Shown piece by piece: positions 26,086 through 33,438 of a stretch of DNA of 64,000 bases. Each line of letters opens with the position of its first letter. Positions within the stretch are counted from its first letter, which is position 1. The position numbers and the translations under genes were made by a program. The stretch lies in assembly GCA_023265995.1 (NCBI GenBank), contig JAHFSA010000005.1, positions 62,001 through 126,000 on the forward strand, written 5' to 3'. The notes under the pieces were generated by a model that was not told the DNA's origin, ran no database searches, and saw nothing but the letters and a program-made list of their open reading frames with translations. This stretch comes from Perlucidibaca sp. GTDB lineage: Bacteria; Pseudomonadota; Gammaproteobacteria; Pseudomonadales; Moraxellaceae.

Positions 26086-26970
26086 CTAACCCATCACCCC
26101 CACCACCGCCGCCGCAAACTCCTCCGGCGAATCTTCCTGGAGGAAATGCCCGCCCCGCAGCGTCACATGCGGTTGGCCTTTCGCCCCCGGCACCCGCTTC
26201 TGCATGTACTTGTCGCCACCACGCGTGATCGGGTCGCCATTGCTGAATGTGGTCAGGAACGGCTTCTGCCATTTCTCCAGCACCTCCCAGGCCTTGCGAT
26301 TGGCCGGGCTCGCCGGATCGTTAGGCGTCACCGGCACCAGCCTCGGGAAGGCCCTCGCCCCGGCCTTGTGCTTCGCTGACGGGAACGGCGCATCGTAGGC
26401 GCGGCGCTCATCCGCCGTGAGCTTGCGGCGGCAGCCGGTGGCGACGATGCCGCCAATGGGGAACCACGGACTGTAGAGCGCGAAGTTCTTCCAGACCTTG
26501 AAGGCCGGCGGCACCTTGCCATCGCCGGTGGGCAGCATGCCGTTGCCAATGACGATGGCAGCGAAGCGGTCATTCTGCTCGGCGGCCAGACGCAGGCCGA
26601 GCAGCGAGCCCCAGTCCTGGCCGACCAGCGTGACATCACGCAGATCCAGCTGCATGACCAGAGCGGTCAGCCAGTCCATGTGCGACTGGAAGCTGTAGGC
26701 GTTGATGTCGGTGAGCTTGTCGGACTTGCCGAAGCCGATCAGGTCAGGCGCGATGACGCGATGCCCGGCGGCGACCACGGGCGGGATCATGTGCCGGTAC
26801 AGGTAGCTCCAGGTCGGCTCGCCATGCAGCATGAGCACCACCTTGCCATCACGCGGTCCCTCATCGATGTAGTGCATGCGCAGCCCGGGCGCGACCTCGA
26901 CGTAATGCGGCGCGAACGGGTAGTCGGGCAGATTGGCGAAACGGGCATCGGGGGTGCGAATCACGGACAT
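26086..26970 (-). CDS. haloalkane dehalogenase (HLD-I-like)
   Basis: A 294-residue alpha/beta hydrolase with the haloalkane dehalogenase set: nucleophile Asp119 and halide-binding Trp120 in VGQDWGS, oxyanion HGEPTWS (49-55), catalytic acid probably Asp246 in SNGDPITRGGD, and base His275 in LRGGHFLQE. Trp160 in FKVWKNF fits the second halide ligand of subfamily I. The reaction is hydrolysis of a carbon-halogen bond to an alcohol and halide. AGGAG precedes the ATG at 26970. It is divergent from a VOC gene. Epoxide hydrolase is less likely because of the Trp after the nucleophile and the missing ring-opening Tyr pair. Confidence 0.85.
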   Translation of the reverse strand: MSVIRTPDARFANLPDYPFAPHYVEVAPGLRMHYIDEGPRDGKVVLMLHGEPTWSYLYRHMIPPVVAAGHRVIAPDLIGFGKSDKLTDINAYSFQSHMDWLTALVMQLDLRDVTLVGQDWGSLLGLRLAAEQNDRFAAIVIGNGMLPTGDGKVPPAFKVWKNFALYSPWFPIGGIVATGCRRKLTADERRAYDAPFPSAKHKAGARAFPRLVPVTPNDPASPANRKAWEVLEKWQKPFLTTFSNGDPITRGGDKYMQKRVPGAKGQPHVTLRGGHFLQEDSPEEFAAAVVGVMG

Positions 26971-26981
26971 CGGTCGCTCCT

Positions 26982-26994
26982 GCACTTGAAGTGC
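26982..26994. promoter_or_regulatory. palindrome upstream of the haloalkane dehalogenase gene
   Basis: GCACTT-G-AAGTGC, a perfect 6+6 bp inverted repeat with a 1-bp centre, lies 12-24 bases before the dehalogenase start and next to its ribosome-binding site. It could be an operator or an RNA-level site. Confidence 0.4.
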
Positions 26995-27002
26995 GCGATC
27001 TT
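26984..27002. repeat. 19-bp direct repeat, copy 1
   Basis: ACTTGAAGTGCGCGATCTT; 18 of 19 positions match copy 2 at 27524-27542. It overlaps the palindrome upstream of the haloalkane dehalogenase gene. Confidence 0.7.
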
Positions 27003-27114
27003 GTGGGATGCAGTGCCCGAGCATAGCTCGACAACCTTGCCATCGCACAGGGCGTGTATCACGCTCCACATCAAGGATTGAGCGCAACAGCCCTTCCCTT
27101 GAGGAAGCACAGAC

Positions 27115-27507
27115 ATGTTCTCCCACATCTTCATCGGCATTACCGACTTCAAGCGTGCGCTGGCGTTCTATTCACCATTAATGGCCAGCCTCGGCATCGA
27201 GGCCAGATTCTGCGAGCCTGAGCGCCCCTGGGCGGGCTGGCAAAGTGCAGGAGCGGCACGACCGCTGTTCCTGATTGGCAAACCCTACGACCAGCATCCG
27301 CATGCAGCCGGCAACGGTCAGATGGCGGCCTTTCTGGCCGACAGTCGCGCTGCCGTGGATCATGCCTACCAGACCGCACTGGCTCATGGCGGCACCTGCG
27401 AAGGCGCCCCCGGGCTGCGCCCTGAGTATCACGCACACTACTACGGTGCCTACTTCCGCGACCCTGAGGGCAACAAGCTCTGCGTGGTCTGTCACACGCC
27501 GACCTAG
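27115..27507 (+). CDS. VOC family protein (glyoxalase/dioxygenase fold)
   Basis: A 130-residue vicinal-oxygen-chelate protein with two beta-alpha-beta-beta-beta modules. HIFIGITDFKRALAFYSPLM opens the first, and GAYFRDPEGNKLCVVCH closes the second. His4 and the Glu of DPEGNKL are in positions that often bind metal. Substrates of such small stand-alone members (glyoxalase, fosfomycin resistance, bleomycin binding and others) cannot be predicted. It lies between two copies of a 19-bp repeat. Confidence 0.85.
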   Translation: MFSHIFIGITDFKRALAFYSPLMASLGIEARFCEPERPWAGWQSAGAARPLFLIGKPYDQHPHAAGNGQMAAFLADSRAAVDHAYQTALAHGGTCEGAPGLRPEYHAHYYGAYFRDPEGNKLCVVCHTPT

Positions 27508-27523
27508 CCGGCACATGTCAAAG

Positions 27524-27542
27524 ACTTGAAGTGCGTGATCTT
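27524..27542. repeat. 19-bp direct repeat, copy 2
   Basis: ACTTGAAGTGCGTGATCTT, located between the VOC gene and the exonuclease III gene; it contains ACTT-G-AAGT. See copy 1 at 26984-27002. Confidence 0.7.
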
Positions 27543-27598
27543 TTCGGGCTGGATACGCGCACGAAACCAGCAGACTCCGTCACCCGGGAATTTTTTTC

Positions 27599-28366
27599 AT
27601 GCGCATCGTCTCCGCCAATCTCAACGGCATCCGCTCCGCCGCCACCAAGGGCTTCTTCACCTGGCTGGAAACCTCCGGCACCGACGTCGTCTGCATCCAG
27701 GAAACCAAGGCCCAGGAGCATCAGCTCGCCGCCGACACCTTCAACCCGGCGGGCTGGCACCGCTATTTCTTCGATGCCGTGCGCCCCGGCTATTCCGGCA
27801 CCGCGATCTATTCGCGCGTGAAGCCGGATGAAGTGAAGACCGGCCTCGGCTTCGAGCTCTGCGACACCGAGGGCCGCTGGCTGGAGGCGAAGTTCGGCGA
27901 CCTCACCGTGGTCTCGCTCTACCTGCCGTCAGGCTCGGCCTCGGATGCCGCGCAGGCGCGCAAGGATGTCTTCCTGGTCGCGCTCATGCCCATCCTGAAG
28001 GCACGCCGCGAGGCTGGCGAGAAGCTGGTGATCTGCGGCGACTGGAATATCGCGCACAAGGAAATCGACCTGAAGAACTGGCGCGGCAACCAGAAGAATT
28101 CGGGCTTCCTGCCGCACGAACGCGCCTGGCTGACACAGCTGTTCGACGAGGTCGGCTATGTCGATGCCTTCCGCATCGTCGACCAGCGCCCGGAGCGCTA
28201 CACCTGGTGGAGCAACCGCGGCCAGGCCTATGCCAACAACGTCGGGTGGCGCATCGACTATCACATCGTGTCGCCGGAACTGCGCGACAAGATCACTTCT
28301 GCCGACATTTACACCGGCGAGAAGTTCTCCGATCATGCGCCCCTGATCCTCGACTACGCACTCTGA
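27599..28366 (+). CDS. xth: exodeoxyribonuclease III (AP endonuclease)
   Basis: A 255-residue exonuclease III/ExoA-type enzyme for base excision repair. Visible active-site blocks are SANLNGIRSAATKGFF (Asn), CIQETKAQEHQ (catalytic Glu), VICGDWNIAHKEIDLKNW (Asp-Asn) and the terminal SDHAPLILDY with the catalytic Asp-His pair. Length is standard. A methyltransferase gene follows 8 bp downstream. Confidence 0.95.
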   Translation: MRIVSANLNGIRSAATKGFFTWLETSGTDVVCIQETKAQEHQLAADTFNPAGWHRYFFDAVRPGYSGTAIYSRVKPDEVKTGLGFELCDTEGRWLEAKFGDLTVVSLYLPSGSASDAAQARKDVFLVALMPILKARREAGEKLVICGDWNIAHKEIDLKNWRGNQKNSGFLPHERAWLTQLFDEVGYVDAFRIVDQRPERYTWWSNRGQAYANNVGWRIDYHIVSPELRDKITSADIYTGEKFSDHAPLILDYAL

Positions 28367-28374
28367 GTTCATCC

Positions 28375-28971
28375 ATGGCCGCTCCCGACAAAGCCACCCT
28401 CGCCCGCTGGCGCGATGACATCCGCTTCCAGGACACCCTGCTGGGGCAGCCGCTGCAGTTCCAGACCACCTGGGGCATCTTCTCGCCGGAAGCCATCGAC
28501 GATGGCTCGCGACTGCTGCTCGAGCACATGGACATCCCGGCCGATGCCGACTGTCTCGACATCGGCTGCGGCTACGGCCCGCTCGGCATGACCATGGCCC
28601 GCCTCGCCCCGCAGGGCCAGACCCTGATGGTCGACAAGGACTTCATGGCCGTCGAGTACGCCAACCGCAACGTCGAGCTCAACCGCATCCCCAATGCCCG
28701 CGCCATGCTCTCCAACGGCCTCCAGCACATTCCCCGGGATGCCCGCTTCGACCTCATCGTCTCCAACCTGCCGGCCAAGGCCAGCAAGGAACAGCACTAC
28801 CTGTTCCTCTACGACAGCCTCGCCCACCTCAAGCCCGGCGGCCGTTTCTACGTGGTCACCATCAACGGCCTGCGCGAGTTCATGGCACGCACCATGAAGG
28901 AAGTGTTCGGGAATTACGACAAGCTGAAGCAGGGGAAGGTGTATACGGTGGCGGTGGCGGAGAAGGTCTGA
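28375..28971 (+). CDS. class I SAM methyltransferase with MTS domain
   Basis: A 198-residue methyltransferase of the MTS (RsmC C-terminal-like) group. FQTTWGIFSPEAIDDGSRLL is the typical lead-in, DIGCGYGPLGMTMA is motif I, and VDKDFMAVEYANRNVELN is motif II. Motif IV reads SNLPAK instead of the N-P-P-[FYW] found in N6-adenine/guanine methylases, so base methylation is less certain. It lacks the N-terminal domain of RsmC. It is probably co-transcribed with xth. The long intergenic repeat begins right after its stop. Confidence 0.85.
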   Translation: MAAPDKATLARWRDDIRFQDTLLGQPLQFQTTWGIFSPEAIDDGSRLLLEHMDIPADADCLDIGCGYGPLGMTMARLAPQGQTLMVDKDFMAVEYANRNVELNRIPNARAMLSNGLQHIPRDARFDLIVSNLPAKASKEQHYLFLYDSLAHLKPGGRFYVVTINGLREFMARTMKEVFGNYDKLKQGKVYTVAVAEKV

Positions 28972-28974
28972 GCG

Positions 28975-29212
28975 GTACTGCGGCTTTTAGATGCGACTGC
29001 GTGACAGCACAGTGGTCATGTAGCCGGAGCTGCTGCGAGAAAGCTTTCTTTGTGCCGCGCCACGATGCGCGTCAAAAGAAACTTTCTCTCCGCACTGCCG
29101 GCGCACCAGCTTACTACGCAGCCAATCTCTCATTACGAAAGCGCTGAATCGTCCACCGCTGTGCTCGGCTCCGAATCGGAGGCCGAGCACTTGCGAAGCC
29201 GGGCTGCAAGGC
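28975..29212. repeat. dispersed intergenic repeat with long hairpin, copy 1
   Basis: Fills the gap between two convergent genes. The core 29021-29148 matches 53379-53506 at 121 of 128 positions without gaps (counted by hand); weaker similarity extends to both sides. At 29037-29088 there is a strong hairpin: GAGAAAG/CTTTCTC and TTTCTTT/AAAGAAA arms, then CGCGC/GCGCG with loop CACGAT. A second hairpin, GTGCTCGGC/GCCGAGCAC, is at 29161-29190. There is no convincing open reading frame. It could be a REP/MITE-like element, a small-RNA gene or a bidirectional transcription barrier. Confidence 0.85.
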
Positions 29213-29218
29213 CGTTGC

Positions 29219-30175
29219 TTACTTCACCGCCTTCAGGGGCGTCTGCAATGCCGCTGCCGCCGCTGCGGCCGGCGAGTTGTTGAGATAGGCCAGCGCCTTC
29301 TCGGTCGAGCCTTCCTTGACCGGGTCGTACCACGGGCTGAAGAACGGCAGCTGCCAGCCGATCAGCTTGAGCGGATGCGGCAGATGGCCACCCTTGCTCT
29401 CCTTCGCCCAGCGCAGCCACATCTTCGGCTTCCAGACGCTGAACTTCTCGCCGGCGAAGCGCGGATCCTGGCTCATCAGGTGCGCGGCGCCATCGGTCCA
29501 CAAGCCCAGCACCATGGGCACGACGATGGTCGACAGGTAGTAGCGCGAGACATAGCCGCCGCCGAGATGCTTGTAGAGATCGAAGGCGACACTGCGGTGT
29601 TCAACTTCCTCGGCGCCGTGCCAGCGCAGCAGGTCGAGCAGCACCGGGTCGGCGCCGACCTTGTCCCATTCCTTGTTGTCGAGCGCATAGTTGCCGAGCA
29701 CGCAGGTCATGTGTTCGACCGCGGCGATGATGCCGAGGCGGAACACCAGCCACTGCTTCTCCAGGAGCTTGGGCGTCTTGAGGCCGAGCGGATCATCCGC
29801 CAGCAGCACCTCGAACAGCCAGTCCATGATCCTGGTGTTGCGCTCGGTGTTGATGTTGTGCGCCTTCAGGTACTCGGCGATGGCGCCGCCATGGGCGCGC
29901 GCATGCATGGCCTCCTGGCGGATGAACATCTGTATGTCGTCGCGCAGCTTGTCATCCGTCACATAGGGCAGCGCCTTGTTGTACAGGCGACAGAACCAGA
30001 ATTCGCCGGCCGGCAGGATCATGTTGATCTCGTTGATGAAGTGGCTGGCGAACGGCTGCCCGGGAATCCACTCCAGCGGCGTCTCCGACCAGTCGAACTG
30101 CACCTTGCGCGGAATCAGGCGACCCTGCGTGTTGGAGGCTGGCGACGAGTTCTTGATGAGCGGGATAACGGCCAT
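29219..30175 (-). CDS. PF10118 metal-dependent hydrolase-type diiron protein
   Basis: A 318-residue protein of the COG3687/PF10118 family. Ferritin-like ligand candidates are Glu58 (AGEFW), Glu88 and His91 (RQEAMHARAH), Glu154-His155 (AVEHM) and Glu189/Glu192/His193 (HGAEEVEHRS), consistent with a carboxylate-bridged diiron centre. The family is annotated as 'metal-dependent hydrolase' without a proven reaction and often occurs beside lipid genes. It lies 27 bp downstream of the alpha/beta-hydrolase-SDR fusion on the same strand. A paralogue is at 35158-36009. Confidence 0.87.
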   Translation of the reverse strand: MAVIPLIKNSSPASNTQGRLIPRKVQFDWSETPLEWIPGQPFASHFINEINMILPAGEFWFCRLYNKALPYVTDDKLRDDIQMFIRQEAMHARAHGGAIAEYLKAHNINTERNTRIMDWLFEVLLADDPLGLKTPKLLEKQWLVFRLGIIAAVEHMTCVLGNYALDNKEWDKVGADPVLLDLLRWHGAEEVEHRSVAFDLYKHLGGGYVSRYYLSTIVVPMVLGLWTDGAAHLMSQDPRFAGEKFSVWKPKMWLRWAKESKGGHLPHPLKLIGWQLPFFSPWYDPVKEGSTEKALAYLNNSPAAAAAAALQTPLKAVK

Positions 30176-30202
30176 GACAAATCTCCTGTGACAGTCGCAG
30201 GC

Positions 30203-31966
30203 TCAGCCTGCGGCATCCAGTCGCGCCAGGCGGCGTGACAGTGACGGAAGGAAACGACCCAGCAGGCGGCTGCCGAAAGCCTCGGCACCGACCAGCACCT
30301 CGTCGCGATTGTTCTCGATGGCATCGAGAATGGCGGCGGCGATGGTCTCCGGCTTCAGGTTGCGACGCTGATAGAGCTTGCTCGCCTTTTCGCGGCGACG
30401 CGACTGCTCCTCGTCGCTGACACCGACGAATTGCGTGCGCTGCGTGATGCCGGTATTGGAGAAGCCCGGGCAGATGGTGCTGACATGTATGCCCTTGCCG
30501 GCCAGTTCGCCGCGCAGGCAGTCGCCGAGCATGAGCACGGCCGCCTTCGAGGTGTTGTAGACCGACATGAAGCGCGACGGCGTGAAGGCACCCATGGAAG
30601 CGACATTGACGATGTGGCCGTGCTTGCCGGCCTCCAGCATCTGCTGCCCGAACAGGCGCGAGCCGCGAATGACGCCCCAGAGGTTGACGTTGAGCACGCG
30701 CTCCCAGTCCTTGTCGCTGCTGTCGAAGAACGATCCGGCCATGCCCACGCCGGCATTGTTGATGACGATGTCGGGCGCGCCCAGTTCCTTGCCGACCCAG
30801 TTGGCGAAGGCCTCCATGGCCTCGCCGTTGCCGACGTCGACCTGACGGGCATAGGCATCGGCGCCGAGCAGCGAAGCCAGCTCGGCGGTACGGTCGGCGG
30901 CCTTGATGTCGATGTCGGCGACCACGACGCTGGCGCCACGTTCGGCGAACATGAGCGCAGTTTCGCGACCGAAGCCGGCACCGGCGCCTGTCACCACCAC
31001 GAGTTTGCCGGCATGCGACTTGCGGCTCTGACGGGCATAGTGACGGGCACGAATCAGCGCCTGGCTTTCGTGGCCGCTTTCAACAAAGGCAATGAACTCG
31101 GCAGCCCAGTCGGCCACCAGCTTGGGATGGCTGACCTGGACCCAGTGGCCGGCATCGGTGTCGCGACGCCAGAGGTTGGGCGCCCATTGCGGCAGGTCAT
31201 CCCAGATTTCGGGAATCATGAAGTGATCGCCCTTGGGGAAGATCAGCTGCACGGGAATGTCGGTACGGCGCTCGCTGGGGTTGAGCACGCGCTTGACGAC
31301 GTTGGCGCGGTAGAGATTGACGCCGGCGCTGCCATCGCTGGCCTGGCTGGCGCTGACCTCGGCCGGCGTGCCCTCGATCTTTTCCAGGATGGTCGGCCAG
31401 AGCTTGTCGAGGCCCAGGCTCCAGGCGCTGGGCGCCAGCACCGGCAGATGGAAGACGCCGATGTACCAGGAGTGCGCGGCCTGACGGGCAATGGCCGCCA
31501 GATCCTCGGGCGCGCCGCTCTTCAGGCGCTGCGCCAGCCAGAAGCCGGCATGGTCGAGGCTGGGACCGGAAATGGTGGTATAGGACGCGATGCGGCCCTT
31601 CATGCGGCTGGTGGTGACCGCCTCCCAGCTCTGGATCGAACCCCAGTCGTGTGCCAGCAGATGCACCGGACGCTGCGGACTGACGGCATCGACCACGGCG
31701 GCGAGGTCATTGACCAGGTGCTGCAGATCGAAGGCGGCGGTATGGTCCGGTACCGTCGAGCGCCCGGCGCCACGCACGTCATAGGCCACCACGTAATGTC
31801 CGACGGCGAGATGCTCGGCGGTCTGGCGCCAGACACTGGCGGCATCCGGGTAGCCATGGACCAGCACCACCACGGGCTTGCTGCTGCCCTCCGCCGGCGG
31901 CTCGCCCCAGGTGTAGACGGCGAGTTCGATATCACCGGACTTGACGATCTGCTGCACTGTCATCAT
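30203..31966 (-). CDS. alpha/beta hydrolase-SDR fusion (EphD-like)
   Basis: A 587-residue two-domain protein. Residues ~1-300 form an alpha/beta hydrolase with HGYPDAASVW and nucleophile Asp107 in LLAHDWGSIQSW, typical of epoxide hydrolases and dehalogenases rather than serine esterases. Residues ~320-587 form an SDR: TGAGAGFG (326-333), NNAG (403-406), Ser457, and Tyr470/Lys474 in YNTSK. The domain order matches mycobacterial EphD, linked to modification of long-chain lipids. It lies 8 bp downstream of the M24 gene and just upstream of the PF10118 gene, so the three form an operon. Substrates are unknown. Confidence 0.88.
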   Translation of the reverse strand: MMTVQQIVKSGDIELAVYTWGEPPAEGSSKPVVVLVHGYPDAASVWRQTAEHLAVGHYVVAYDVRGAGRSTVPDHTAAFDLQHLVNDLAAVVDAVSPQRPVHLLAHDWGSIQSWEAVTTSRMKGRIASYTTISGPSLDHAGFWLAQRLKSGAPEDLAAIARQAAHSWYIGVFHLPVLAPSAWSLGLDKLWPTILEKIEGTPAEVSASQASDGSAGVNLYRANVVKRVLNPSERRTDIPVQLIFPKGDHFMIPEIWDDLPQWAPNLWRRDTDAGHWVQVSHPKLVADWAAEFIAFVESGHESQALIRARHYARQSRKSHAGKLVVVTGAGAGFGRETALMFAERGASVVVADIDIKAADRTAELASLLGADAYARQVDVGNGEAMEAFANWVGKELGAPDIVINNAGVGMAGSFFDSSDKDWERVLNVNLWGVIRGSRLFGQQMLEAGKHGHIVNVASMGAFTPSRFMSVYNTSKAAVLMLGDCLRGELAGKGIHVSTICPGFSNTGITQRTQFVGVSDEEQSRRREKASKLYQRRNLKPETIAAAILDAIENNRDEVLVGAEAFGSRLLGRFLPSLSRRLARLDAAG

Positions 31967-31974
31967 GGCCGTTC

Positions 31975-32859
31975 TCAGGCGCTCGCCCGAGCCTCCGTGC
32001 GCCACAGACCGCGCTGCTGCCAGCGCTTGACGTGCGGCACCTCTTCATCGAGCCAGAAGGCGTCATCTTCGGTGATCACCAGCAGCTCTTCCCACTTGGC
32101 GCCGACATCGCGGAAGCCGAGATGCGGCTCGACCGCCCACAGGCCCGGGGTCGGCGGATGATCGGAGCTCTTGCTGCTGTTCCAGATCGGCGACCAGCCA
32201 TCCTTGCCGCCCTTGAAGCGGTCCTTGAGCAGCTCGGTGACGTTGCGCACGCCGAAATTGAGCACGCTCAGATGGCTCTTCTTGCCGTCATCCTTGAGCT
32301 TCTCGACACGGTGCGCGAGGGTCTCGAAGGGATAGGCCTTGTGGCGCGGATCGTAGCCATGCTGGGCGCAGAGGGCATCGACGGCCTGGCTGATCTCGGA
32401 CAGCGGGCGACGCTGCTTGGCCATGGCGAGAATGAGACGACGGTATTCGGCGAGGTCGTCCATGAGCTTGTCGAGCAGAGGGTTCTTGCCGAGCACGCCG
32501 CAATAGCCGATGTCGGCGGTGTAGCCGTGCAGGGTGGGCGCGCAGTCGAGAATGAAGGGCATGCCCTCTTCGAGGCGACGCAGGCCGGGATAGAAGGCCG
32601 GGTTGAAGCCGCCGAGCATCTTGAAGCCGATGGGGCCGCGGAAGGCGGTGCGGTCGCCGAACCAGGCGAAGGGCTGGTGGAACCAGTCATCGACACCATG
32701 GTCGAGCAGCCAGGTTTTCTGCAGGGCGGCGGCTTGACGCTCGGTCATGCCGGGCTGCAATTCGCCGGCAATGGTTTCGGCACATTCGTAGGCCAGACGC
32801 TGGACGGTACGGAAACGATCGAGGTCTTCGGTGGTGAGCTGGGTGCTGGATGCGGTCAT
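31975..32859 (-). CDS. M24 (creatinase/prolidase fold) metallopeptidase family protein
   Basis: A 294-residue 'pita-bread' fold protein. ILDCAPTLHGYTADIGYCG holds the two Asp metal ligands. Later LWAVEPHLGF and WEELLVITED give the two Glu. The expected His ligand between them is not obvious (candidate: AHRVEKL), so peptidase activity is uncertain. It is the first gene of the operon with the EphD-like fusion and the PF10118 protein. AAGGAG sits before the ATG, and a promoter overlapped by a 30-bp palindrome is just upstream. Confidence 0.8.
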   Translation of the reverse strand: MTASSTQLTTEDLDRFRTVQRLAYECAETIAGELQPGMTERQAAALQKTWLLDHGVDDWFHQPFAWFGDRTAFRGPIGFKMLGGFNPAFYPGLRRLEEGMPFILDCAPTLHGYTADIGYCGVLGKNPLLDKLMDDLAEYRRLILAMAKQRRPLSEISQAVDALCAQHGYDPRHKAYPFETLAHRVEKLKDDGKKSHLSVLNFGVRNVTELLKDRFKGGKDGWSPIWNSSKSSDHPPTPGLWAVEPHLGFRDVGAKWEELLVITEDDAFWLDEEVPHVKRWQQRGLWRTEARASA

Positions 32860-32869
32860 GCTTTATCTC

Positions 32870-32910
32870 CTTAACAATGTGACATTTAACACTGTTAAGA
32901 TAAAAGTCAA
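32870..32910 (-). promoter_or_regulatory. promoter with overlapping 30-bp palindromic operator
   Basis: On the minus strand, TTGACT (32910-32905) is followed at 16 bp by a weak -10, TAAATG (32888-32883). An imperfect palindrome at 32870-32899 (outer arms CTTAACA/TGTTAAG; 12 of 15 positions symmetric) covers the -10 region and reaches the ribosome-binding site, as expected for a TetR-type repressor site. Confidence 0.6.
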
Positions 32911-32995
32911 GTGACAAGCCGACCCATGCCGCAAACGGGGCGACCACCGGCCGGCGATGGCTCCCAAGGTCTGCACAACGGCCCCGTCGGTTCCC

Positions 32996-33388
32996 TCACA
33001 TTACGCCATAAACCAGCAGCAGTGCCACTGCCACCAGCTCGAGCAGGAAGGTCAGGCCGGCACCTATCCGACGAGCGCTGAATTGCGGCCCGAGCATGCC
33101 CCAGGCATGGGACAGGCGGGCAAAGCTGAATCCCAGCACCAGGAAGCCGAGAGCCGAGGCCGGCAGCGGCGTGGTCGTCAGCGCCAGCACGATGAGGCCG
33201 AAAATGGCGACGTGCTCGACGCTGTTGCCATGGGCGCGGATGGCCTTCTTCAGCACCACCTTGCCGCCATCACCGTTGGCCACCTGCTCATGTATGCGAT
33301 GACGCGAGACATTGCAGGCCAGCAGCGTCAGCAGACCGGCGTTGAGCACCACATAGAGGTTGAACCAGAAGAAATGGTGCACGGGCAC
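32996..33388 (-). CDS. MAPEG family membrane protein
   Basis: A 130-residue protein with four hydrophobic helices (e.g. FNLYVVLNAGLLTLLACNVS, HVAIFGLIVLALTTTPLPAS and a C-terminal LLELVAVALLLVYGV). It has the MAPEG signature RAHGNSVEHVAIF, whose Arg, Asn and Glu are the glutathione-binding/catalytic positions of microsomal glutathione transferases. The start is GTG at 33388; no ATG is available nearby. The RBS-like GAGCGAGC is within the 3' arm of a perfect hairpin, so initiation may be controlled by RNA folding. It is downstream of rph. Confidence 0.88.
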   Translation of the reverse strand: MPVHHFFWFNLYVVLNAGLLTLLACNVSRHRIHEQVANGDGGKVVLKKAIRAHGNSVEHVAIFGLIVLALTTTPLPASALGFLVLGFSFARLSHAWGMLGPQFSARRIGAGLTFLLELVAVALLLVYGVM

Positions 33389-33389
33389 G

Positions 33390-33418
33390 CTCGCTCTGTT
33401 GTTGTCTGTCAGAGCGAG
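33390..33418 (-). promoter_or_regulatory. hairpin covering the MAPEG gene ribosome-binding site
   Basis: Perfect 9-bp inverted repeat CTCGCTCTG/CAGAGCGAG with an 11-base loop, ending one base before the GTG start codon. It is also positioned to act as an rph 3' end, but there is no T-run. Confidence 0.5.
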
Positions 33419-33438
33419 TATGCCTTTTCTCCGACGGC

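Noticed and set aside
26086-26970. Epoxide hydrolase or proline iminopeptidase instead of haloalkane dehalogenase
   Set aside because: The Trp next to the nucleophile, Glu in the oxyanion HGEP motif and Trp160 fit dehalogenases; a Ser nucleophile and an epoxide hydrolase Tyr pair are absent.
28975-29212. Insertion-sequence end or transposase remnant as the source of the long repeat
   Set aside because: No transposase fragment, no terminal inverted repeats at the element's ends and no target-site duplication could be seen; kept only as a repeat of unknown type.
30431-32161. 576-codon open frame on the plus strand
   Set aside because: Antisense to the alpha/beta-hydrolase-SDR fusion; no recognisable domain.
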